DNA of 64,000 nucleotides from UBA4465 sp002292365 (GTDB taxonomy: Bacteria > Bacteroidota > Bacteroidia > Cytophagales > Cyclobacteriaceae), in the NCBI GenBank assembly GCA_943788615.1, contig CALSQY010000004.1, positions 620,001 through 684,000 of the forward strand, read 5' to 3'. Made by a program: the position numbers and the translations under genes. The notes beneath the pieces were generated by a model. The model did not search any database. It was given only the letters and a program-made list of their open reading frames with translations, and was not told the DNA's origin. Positions 29,601 to 41,600 of this stretch are shown piece by piece; within the stretch, counting starts at the first letter, position 1, and each line of letters begins with the position of its first letter.

Positions 29601-32600
29601 CCTTTTTAACTCTGCTAAAAATGGACCCATAAGTAATTGGGTGGAAGGTACCATAGTGACCGAAGCCCTTGGAGATGGAATAGGCAGTGCTGTAGTGACC
29701 GAAGACGGTATCATTTATGATGGTTCCAGTGATAATTTCAACTTTGCATGGTATGGGGAAGATCCAGCTGTAAATGCGGGTACTCCGATCATAAGAAATA
29801 TTGGAAGACCAATTGATTTGGGAAATGCTGATTACTGGATCCAAGCAACCAATGCAGCAACAAGTTGTCAATCCACTGTTCGCCAGGTGACCATTGGTCA
29901 TACCCCGACCAAACCAGTTATTTCATTAAATGATAGTAGTTCTAACACGAGTTGTGATCCATCAAATTGGACGGGCTCCATTACTGTCGATGTAACCTTA
30001 TTTGGAGTAGATGAAAATGAAGATGATTATACCTTTTTTTGGGACGTAGATCTTCCCACAAATATTCCTAACTATACTAGTCTAGGAGAATATACTGAAG
30101 ATGGTGAGACCCATAGATACTTCTTATACAGAGGAGGTATAGAGGAATGGCAAAATGCAAGAGATCGTGCTGAAACGCAGGGCGGATATATGTATATCCC
30201 AGATTCTTGGGCTGAGAATGTCTGGGTGGCTGATAAAGTTAATAGAAATGGAGGGGGAAGAGCTTGGATAGGACTCAATGATATAGTTATAGATGGAGAA
30301 TGGGAAGATGTACTTGGTAACCCACTGGGAGTCGGTGCAGGTGGCGGTTTTATTGCCGATCCAAGTATTGACCTTTCAAAATGGCCCCGAGGAAATAGGT
30401 TAGCCTGGAGTGGGGGTAATGAACCAAATAATGCCGGAGATGAGGATTATGCTCACTTTTGGTATAACAGCCCGCGGCAATACTGGAATGATATAGGCGG
30501 AACAAATGTAAACCATGGTCGACAGTATCTGGTACTAGAAATGCCACTTCCTTCGGGTAGTACAAACAAACTCGACAGCATACCAGCTGGAAATTACACA
30601 GTTACAACGGTCGGTCCCAATGGATGTGAGAGCGATCCTTTTTCTCTAGAAATACATGATGATTTACCAGTAATTGATGTAGGATTTAGGTATCAACTAA
30701 ATGAAACTATTTGTGATGCTTCAAAAAATGGTACTTATTCTGATAAAAATGGGGGTATTACAATTTTCCCTACCATTGATGAGGTTGGTGTGACCAATTG
30801 GGCTTTGCCAGCCAATGGCGGAAGGATCTCCATGTCGTCAACTGTTGTTGGAAAAGAAGGACGATATGCAATAGATGATGATACCGATGGAGCATACGAT
30901 ATAGATTCAGTAGATATTGCAGAAACTGAGGGTACCTCGGATTATGATTATATTGATATTATATTATCATCATCAAAATCTATCTCCGATATAGTAATAT
31001 GGAATGTAGAGGATATGCACAGTAGGAGATTGGAAAATGTACAAGTGATGATATCTAACAGTCCATTCCCCACAGGAACCACTTTGGCCGATTTTGATGC
31101 AGCCAAAGCCAATAGTCTAACCATTGGTGGACGGGCAGGCGGACTGAATCTTGGTGATCTTGGTCCTGTTGTAAATACAAATGTTCCAAACCCTGAGCAA
31201 ACTTTAGGGATTTCAAGATCTAACTACCGCAATGCGCAAGTAGAGATTAATCAATCAGCACAATATGTCAGGATTCAAAAATCAGGAACAAATCCCGGTG
31301 GAAATAAGTTAAGCATTGCTGAAATTCAAGTGTACGACACTGAAAGAAATTTTGAGTTTGAGGTGCAAACTTTCGGCGGTGTAGTTTTAGATGCCAGAGG
31401 AATGACAGCAGGTTATGACAAAGTCAGATATAAAACAAGAGGACCCATTACCACTGTAACAGGTTTGCCGGCGGGGAGTTATAGAGTGAACCTTACAGAT
31501 GCTGCAGTTTCGCTTTGTAGCAATCTCTATCCTGAGGTAGGTTCTTTTCAAATTCAGTCAAATAATGATGATAAACCTGTCATCGATGCCGTGGCAATGC
31601 AAGCAGCCCACACCGCTAATACATCATGCGCAACCCCAAACGGAACAGCAGATGCAACTGAGTTTGTGAGAGGGGGATATGGAAGCTTCGATTATTCTTG
31701 GACTTATGCCGGAACAGTAGTAGGCACAGACGGTCTATTAAGTGGTGTCGAAGGGGGTAATTATGGTCTTACGGTGACCGATCGCTTAACCGGATGCCAA
31801 GAAAGCACCAGTATCACTATTGATGATGATGCTGCTGTAGTTGCAGCAGTGGAAAGTAATCTACAACACAATACAGTTTGCGATCCAAATGAAAATGATC
31901 CAGCAGAACCTGATGCCAATGGCAGCGTTACCTTCAACCCTACTACCGATGGGAGTAGCACTGGTAATTATACTTTCTCTCTTAGTACATCAGCAGGAGC
32001 TGTTACTACCACTAATGCAATCGGTTTAGATGGTATAAATGACTACATGACTACCGACCTTCAACTGAATAATATGGCAGAGATCACTATGGAAGGTTGG
32101 GTATATCCTTACGTGGGTGGATCAAGAAAAGGCTTTTTTGGGCAAAATGACAATTTTGAATTTGGATTCAATGGAAGTAACCAAATAGTATGCTGGTCAA
32201 GTGTGGGACATAATCTCTCATGGACATTTAATAGTACTTCTTTCCCATTTAGTGAGTGGCATCACGTCGCACTGGTCAAAACCACGTCCAACATAAAAAT
32301 GTTTATTGATGGTGTAGAACGCGCAACTAGAAACAATTCTAGAACCCTGGCTTCCTCTTCATTTAAATTCAATGTAGGAGGTGCTGTATGGGATGCGGGA
32401 GGAAATCATGTGAAACAAAAATTTGATGATGTGCGAGTTTGGAATGTCGCCAAAACTCAAGCGGAGTTGCAGGCTGGGATGAATTCAGAGCTAGTCGGAA
32501 ACGAAGCTGGATTAATTGGATATTGGAAATTTGATGAGGGGGCTGCGGGAGGTGATAACACCGCTTTACCTTCAAGCATTGAAGACAGTTCTCCAAATGA

Positions 32601-35600
32601 TAATGTAGGTACTTTAATAGCCTCTGCAAAGAGTGGCTCGAGTAGTAATTGGCTAGAAGGAAAAATACAGCAGAGTGTGGATCCAAGTATTCCTGCAACA
32701 GGAGGAGATGAACAATACAGCGATGTGCGGTATACCGGTTCGGGCGCCAGTACCACAGTAACTGGACTTCCTGAAGGAGACTATGTAATGACAGTCACCG
32801 ATGCAGTTTCTGGATGTACCGATGAATACAATTTTACGATTCTGGATCAACCCAATGTAAATCTCACCTCCTTTGATTTAATCACATCTATTACAACTAC
32901 TCCAGACACCCAGTGTAATGGTGATAATGGTAGCATTTCTTTAAATTTTAATGCCCTAAATGTAGCTCCAGTACTTGGATCTGGTAGTTATACGGTCAAA
33001 TATTATGAAGGTAACTCGGTAACCGCACCTGCTGCCGGAGATACCAGTATGTCAGCAAACGGTGTTGCCTTTGCCAATCTCGCCGGAAACGGAGATGGAG
33101 CAAGCGATGGGGTATATACAGTGGTTGTGTTTGATAATGAAACAGGCTGTGCTACCATGGCTAGAACACTTACCATTGGATTTGAACCAGATAGACCCAA
33201 CTTCACTCCAGTAGCCACCGGTGATGCCTCAAGCCCTACCCGTGATAACTCTGTTTGTGATATTACATTGACAGGAGGAACCTATAACGGGCAAATTACT
33301 ATCAATCCAGATATAGCTGGTACCGAAGCAAGTTATACTTATGAATGGTTCGATGGTACTGGAACCGCTACTCCTACTACCTATTCTGCTACCGATAATG
33401 TTTTAACTAATGTGCCTAGTGGTACCTATACTTTGAAAATAACAAGTATTCTCAATAATTGTGATACCACCATCAATTTTACTGTTAATAACGACTTTAC
33501 TCCCATGCCTCTTACTGAAACAATAACAGATATGAGTGTTTGCGAGGGTAATGTCCTTTATCCAAATGGAGGTATAGATATTGTCGTAGGTGGTGGGTCT
33601 GGAAATTATACTTACAAATGGTTCTACGGATCGGGTGCTGATAATACAAAGCAACTTAATAGTACGGCTACCATATTCAATCAAAAGGGAACAACTGGTG
33701 TTTCTGCTCAAAACGTATCGGGAGCCACCTCAGCAAACATATCATTCATTAACGGAAATGGTAATCCCGGCACTATGCAATACACCATACAAGTGCTGGA
33801 TACCGATCGAGGTTGTTATCAAACAGGTACTTACGCAGTGGGTGTAGAAGATCCTGGACTCAGTGTTACCGCTGAGGTACTTAAGGATAACTTCTCTTGT
33901 GATGCATCAAATCCCACCGGCAGTGTAGGTATCAGCTCAAGTGTGGGTGCTGTTACTCCTCAGTTTGAATGGTATGTAGGTGTAGGAACAGGTGGAAGCC
34001 GAGTAGGAGTTACAGCAACAGTTGAAGATTTAGCTGACGGTATATATACCGTCAAATATATCGATGGATCAACTAACTGCTTTGTTACCGACCAGGTAAC
34101 CGTTGGAGATTATACTCCAACAGTATCGGCAAGTAGTACCAGCAATACTGCACAAACCCAATGTAATCCAGCCAATGGTACAGCTACGGTGGTTCCAGCA
34201 ATTAGTTTTATCAATAACACCAACAGCGCCGCAGAAAATCCTGATGATGGTTGGACTACTGGAGATTATACCTATCAGTGGTACTTAGGAGTAGATTTAT
34301 CTACTCCCCTAGCCAATGGCGTAGACCCGGGTAATGGGAGTACACCCGCAGATGTGACTTTAGCTACAGCTACAGGACTGGCAGAAGATAACTATACAGT
34401 AGAAATTACTGAGACAAATAGCGGATGTACTCAGCAAGTACTGGTCACCGTGGCAGATGGCATTTCAGCTGGAGCTCCTGATCTCGCATTTCAAGTGGAA
34501 GATTTACCGGCATCGTGTTTGGCTGTAGGAGAATTTTCAACGAGGTTGGCGTCTAACCCTACCGGCAATACTTTTGCTTTTGAATTTTATGAAGGTGCCC
34601 AAGATCATACCTTAGATGCGGTGGGGACAGGCCTCGCTACAGGAGATCAATTACTGGGAAATCCAAGTCAAACCATCACTGTAGTGGCTAATAATACGGC
34701 AACCATAGCAGGTACGTGGTCAGACAACTCCATTGCTGATGTCATGTCAAAACCCTATACCATTGTGGTTACAGATCAAACCACCGGTTGTCGTTATCAG
34801 GAGTATTTTAGCTTGGGCTATGCGGGTCAGCAAACCACTACAACTCTGACGGTGGAAAACGTCGATGAATGTCCAGATAATGGTGTGGCAAGAGTAGGAT
34901 TAGCTGATTATGTAGATACTACCAGTGTAGCATCAATTGCAGCTACAACTGGTTTTAATGCTAATCAATTTGACGATATTAGTCAGTACATCCTTTATCT
35001 TTATTCAGGTACTGGTGTGCCAGCAGACCAAGAAGCTCCCTATGTAGTAGATGGTCTCACCTTCCCTTTCTTATATGATGGTTCAACAGGAATCGTCACT
35101 GATGGGGATGGAAATGTACTTGGAGGCCTTCAGGCAGGACCTGGAATAAGGCTCAATGCCGGAGAATCTGCTGAATTCCGGGGATTACCGGCTGGAGATT
35201 ATATCGCCATTGCACGAGAAAAATTAAACGTAGCTTGGCAAGTGGGAGTTACTGATAGATGTTGGTCCGCAGTATCTTTTGACAAAGAATTGGTTGATCT
35301 CGCTTATGCTCCAATATTAAGTGCAGCACCTGTGATCACCTCGAATACTAACTGTGATGTGACACTGGCAGATGGAGGTAATGGACAATTATCCATTACC
35401 GTAAAGGAAAATCCTGCTGAAAATCTAAATGATGCGGGAGATCAGCAACCAGCCGGTTACATATTTACATGGAAAAATGCGAGTAATGTTACGGTGAAAA
35501 CTGAAACAAAAAAAACCGAAACAGCTACCTCTACTACTGATGCCAATTTAGTACCTGGTACCTATACGGTAACTATTGAGAGGGCATTGCAGGTTTACAA

Positions 35601-38600
35601 CATGACTTATGCAATAGTCTCGGGAACCTTTATAGCCGGTGAGAAGATAAATATTACTGCGGGTGGTGCGGGAAGTGGTTATATCCAAAATATCCTTAGT
35701 GGAACAAATGTTCTATTCTATCCCACTTCAGGAACATTCAATGGAGGGGTAACTTTTGAAGGAGTGACTTCAGGAGCAGTAGGAATACAAGCTGCTGGTC
35801 CTCCTGCGTTAGGACCCTTTGATGGAAATGGCTGTGAACTTGTGGAAACCATCATCCTTGATGATGATCCAGAGCTGCATGTAGTCAATCAAAGCACTAC
35901 AGTAGACTACAATAACTGTGATGCACTTCCGGCAAGTACTATCACGATCAACGACAATGATGTCTTGGCTGACGGAGTGGGGCAAAATGCTGCAGATTAT
36001 ACTTACCAGTGGTTCAAGGCTGGGACTGCGGCAGGTAATCTCATAGCTGGTCAAACAGGGAGGATCATTGATCTCTCAGCACTGGCCACAGCAGATCCTA
36101 GTTTTATCATTGCTGATAGATATTATGTGGTGGCCTCAAATATCTCCAACGGATGTATTACCCCAAGTTTTGAGGTCGATATAATTGATAACACCTCAGC
36201 ACCAGTGGTGAGTATCACAAGCTCCACAGCCGACACCTCATGTAAGACAGGTAATCAAGGAGATGGATCTATTACCTTCGCTGTATCCGCTCCCCAATTA
36301 AACACTGATTACACCTACCAATGGTATCCGGGAGTAGATACCTCAGGTACAGCACTTACCGATGGAGGAACAATATCTGGATCCTCAGGTACGATCAATG
36401 GTGCTACTAATGGTAGTTATACGGCTACCATCACAGGATTGAACACCGGATCTTACACCGTTCATGTTGTTGATGCTGCGGACCCTAATCACACATGTTC
36501 AACGATCTCCACTATCTATATCAATGAAGATATCACCAGACCAACCCTTGTGGCCAGTAACATAGTCCTGCAAGACAATCAAAATTGTTCCACTCCCAAT
36601 GGTTATTTTGAAATCACATCGGTAAGTGAAAGAGGAGCTCCTAATCGAGTTTTGACAGCCTACAGCTATGCCTGGTTTGAAAGTGATGGTACGACCCCTA
36701 TTAATGGAGTGTTATCAGATGTAGGTGCAGGAACAGACAATCGCGTTGATGGCCTGATAGGGGGTACTTATTATGTTGAAATTACAAATACTACTACCGA
36801 GTGTAAAGAAGCTGTTGAATTCATGATTGAAGACAATAGTGTCAATCCTATTATAAACTTAGTCTCTAGCACTGACGATACTTATTGTAGTAATGCAGGA
36901 TTCATTGGTGATGGTACCATCACCGTTGCTATTACCGACGATGGAGCTGCTGCTACCTTAAGTGATTTTTCTGTAGAATGGTACCGAGGCAGACTCAACC
37001 AAAGAACTGCAAACGCCACCGATTCAATCGAATTTTTATATGATGATGCCGGCACAGTTCCAGCTACAGGAGTTGCATTTGGAGATCCTTATGATTTTTC
37101 CGTCACACGTGGTGATGCCGCCGTAGGTGCTAATATATTAACCCTCACAGGTCTTTCAGAAGGTGATTATACAATTTATGTCAGGAAGAATAATGGAGCA
37201 AATGATGCCACAGGAGATAATTATGACTGTGAAACAATTGTTACCTATACGGTAGGTAAGAATTCACCATTCCTAAGCGTAAAACACCCAGCATTCCCAG
37301 GTGATCTCACTAGCTATACTCTGGTAGATAATTTGAACTGTAATCCCTTAACTGGATCTTTAAAAGTATTCGAGGTGCTTGTTGATGGAGCTAATGTAAA
37401 TCTAAATAATGCCAGTCCTTACACAATCAATTGGTTAGAAACAGGAGTCGGCACCATTACTACTTCTAATGCCGGGGTATCTATCGCAAACGATCAATTG
37501 ACAGCTTTAGATTCTGGTACCTACACTTTCAACATAGAAAACAATAATTCTAAATGTATCACAGATACTATTTCTGTTTTTGTCGATTCAGAGGTCATCC
37601 TGCCTTTCTTATCAGTGGAGGTAATTAAGGAAGACATCGTCTGTGATGATGTCACCTATGATCCTACTGGAGAAGCACATGCCAATGTTCTCTTAAGGGC
37701 TGGGATTTTACCGTCAGCCAATTTCTCATTTACCTGGTATACTGATCAGGCCGGTACAACTCTGTTAACTGAACCCGCTGGAAAAACCTATTTTTATGAT
37801 TCATTGGGCAATGTGGTAAATAATGGAGATCCCGGAGCCAGAGTATTAAAAAATGTACCCGAAGGTATCTACTATGTAAAAGCCACAGATGTTGTTACCC
37901 CTAACTTTGGCTGTGTTAGTACCCCAATGCAATCGGTCATCATACAGCAGTTCGAGAGTACAATATTCATTGGAAGTACTCCTAACACAGATTTCATTAT
38001 TCAACATTCCAATGATTGTGATCCTTCGAATGGATCCTTCGAGTTGCTAAAAGTGAGTGAAACACGTCCTTTGGGCGAAGCAGATTTTGTGAGCACTACC
38101 ATGACTGATTATAGATTTGACTGGTACGAAAGCATTTACGACGAGGCTGATACTACAGCAGTAAACTTACTCCCATTGGGTACATTTACTACCACTGCAA
38201 GGTTTCCATCCGGAGCTACAGCAAATTCAGGCACTAATGGAGGAAACAAGGTAATCAATTTACCCGAAGGCAGATATTTCATAAAAGCTACCAACATTTC
38301 TACTACTGGATGTGGTCAATCCGATACAACGATGATGCAGTTTAACATCACAGAAGAAACCGTTGACCCTATCGTTGAATTTGATACCACAACAAACACC
38401 ATTGATTGTCTAAGACCTTGGAATGACGGCGATGCTACCGCTTCCATTAATCTTCCTGAAGATGAAAGTAGATATTCTATAAACTGGTTTCGAGGAGATA
38501 CGGTTGGGGTAATTTATGATTCTACTTGGCTATTTGGCTCCGATGTTGCTGCAGTAAACTGGAGATATGACAGAGACGTATATTTATATGATTCAACCAT

Positions 38601-41600
38601 AAGAAATACAAGGCTTAGAGATCTGACCACAATGTCAGATACCATAAGTGATTTGGGAGATACTATAGTAGGAACGGCAGCCCCTAATGCCGGTTCTTAT
38701 ACCTCCTTGGTGGGTCTATCAGAAGGATTTTATACAGTATTAGTTACCGATAAAGTCACCCCTGGAAAGGGTTGCTACAACACTTTAACACTCCAAATTC
38801 TCAATAGTGAAGTAATTCCTTTTATCAATATCCCTGAAGCACAGATCACTGATAATATGAGATGCGACGAGCAAGGCACCGGAGCTATTTTGATTAACAG
38901 TGCGGATATTACACTCACTACAGGTAGTAGTAATGTCGATGACTTTAATTGGCTCTTAACTTATGATGATGGTGATAGTACCACTATTGGATTGGATACC
39001 ATCCCAGTAGTAACCACTGGAGTGGGAGCCGCTTCTCAAATTGATATAGACAGTCTTAATGCGGGAAGCTATACCTTTATAGCAACATCTAAAGTTACCT
39101 ACTGTGAATCTGAACATACCATTGATATTCTAGGACGAGGTGTCGCCCCAGTGATCAACGACTATACCCTTACACCAGATTCAGATTGTGCCGGTACCTT
39201 ACGTTTAGGAGTCATTGAAATTTTAAGAATTGACAGTATCGGACCTATCACACCCAACTATAGCTTTCAATGGTATGTGGGTACTGACACATTAGGTACC
39301 ACAGTAGATATAACCTTTGGAGTCGATGGTACAACAAGTGTACTCTCTAGTGTACCTGAAGGAAATTATACGGTAAAAGTAATAAATACAGCTAATGGAA
39401 ATTGTGTCTCTACCCATACAATGACAATTGAGAATGAACCTATCTATCCTATTGTTGAAGATATCTTCGTCTACAGTAATAACATATGCCCTCAGGCAGG
39501 TTATGCTCCAGGAAATGGTTTTTTTGAATTGGGTTCTATCCGTTACGATGGTGTGCCTATAACCGATTCAACTACACTAGCCAATAACTTCACTCTGGAA
39601 TATACCATGACTGATTATGATACCCTCACGCCATTAAAAATTGATAGTCTAGGCCCTGGTACCTACTCATTATATGTGAGAAGTAATGATTCTCAGTGTA
39701 GATCCGAAGAAGTAACTACTTTCATTATTGAGGACACTCGAGTTGATCCAATTATTATATTTGACCAAATCCAAGCAGATTCGACTTGTACTACCGTATC
39801 TACTTTACCAAATGGGGCGCTGGTAGCTACTGCAGATGGATCGTCAGGTCCTGGATTTAGCTTCCAATGGTCCTTAGCAGGTTCTAATCTTGGAACCAAT
39901 GATACTTTATCTGATCTTTATGCAGATACCTACCAGTTGATCGTAACTGATTTGATCACAAAATGTAGCACTACAAGTACATACCCCTTAACTAATGTTC
40001 CTTTTGAATTTAATATTATTGATTACAGTACAACCGATCCCGACTTCTGTGATCCAACCAATGGGATTATTGACGTAAGAGAAGTCGATCGTATTAGCAA
40101 TCGAGTAGGTGCTGCTCCCCTCACCTATCAGTTCTATGAGGAAGATCCAAACAATGGTGGAATTATTGTTCAAGACAGTATAATCAACACCTTTACACAA
40201 GGCAGAGCAAATACTAACTATTTTTTCCAGGCCAAAAATACCGATTATGGATGTACTACAGAACTAGTAGAAATATTCCTCACCGACTCTTTATTGGTAT
40301 TCCCTGAAATCAGCCTTGCCCTTAATGATAAAGGAGAATTAAATTCTTGGAATCAGTACTCATGTGACCCCGCTAGACCAACTGGCCGGCTTTCTGTAGC
40401 CGTAGATGGTGTCAACGAAAATCCAAACTTTACTTATGTTTGGACTAAGAAAATATCTTCAGGAAGTATTGAAATAAGTCAAGTTCTCGCTACAACTTCT
40501 TCCGTAGCAGACAGCATTACTGCTGGCAAGTATGAAGTTGAAGTTACTAACATTATTACTCAATGTTCAGATATAGCCACCTTTACAATTGGGGACGAAA
40601 TTCAAAATCCACTTGTAGTTGGTACCTCTGCTTCATCCAATATTAATTGTATAAACCCTAATGGACAAATGGGAGCAATGGTTCTAAACATTGGTGACAA
40701 TCGTGCTTATAAAACGGCGCTCGATGGATATTCTTATTACTGGTTCGAAGGTCTCATTACCGAGACTAACCCCGATGTGAGTTTGGCCATGTACACCGGT
40801 ATGACGGTAGATTCTGTAGAGGCGGGAATTTATACTGTTTATGCGGTAGACAATAGTACAAATTGTTTCACTTCCGATCCCACAGCACCCTCATCTATAG
40901 TTGAAGTCGAAGATGAAAGCACCTTACCAGACCTTGAAGTGAATGTAGTCAATGACTTGACCATTTGTGATCCTACAATGGCCGATGGTTTTGCTGAAAT
41001 CATAGACAGTGAGGATCAAATATTTATGTATACAATAGCTTGGTACAGTGGTATAGATACCACACAAAGCTTACCTTTTCAGTATGGCACTTTTGCTGAC
41101 TCGCTGCTTGCTGGAGATTATCTCGCCTTGATCACAAACAAAATCACTGGATGTACACAGTTTGAAACCTTTAACATACTTGACTTGACCGAGAGAGTTC
41201 CCGCACCTAATGCCGTCATCATCTCTGATAGAACACATTGTGAATATGGCAACGGACATGCTACAGCCAGTGTTTTGGGTGAAACAGAACTCTATGAGTT
41301 TACATGGTACTTGGAAGCTGATCCTCGAACAGTATCATTTACCGGAAATGAAATAGATCAACTTGACACAGCTACCTATAGAGTCGTTGCACAGAATTTA
41401 ATAACCACTTGCTACTCGGAACCAACTCAAATTACAATTAATAATGCTATCTCTGACCCTGCCTACAGAGTAGAGGTAACCAACTCATTATGTAATAGAA
41501 CCGAAGATGGATCAACCAATCAATTCACAGGAGGTGCATCTATTGTATTTGAAGAGTACCATACCATTGATTCAATTTCATGGATCAATGAGCAAGGGGA

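Noticed and set aside
32369..32850. Overlapping minus-strand frames inside the giant adhesin gene
   Set aside because: Shadows of the 18-kb plus-strand gene, without signal peptides or domain signatures.
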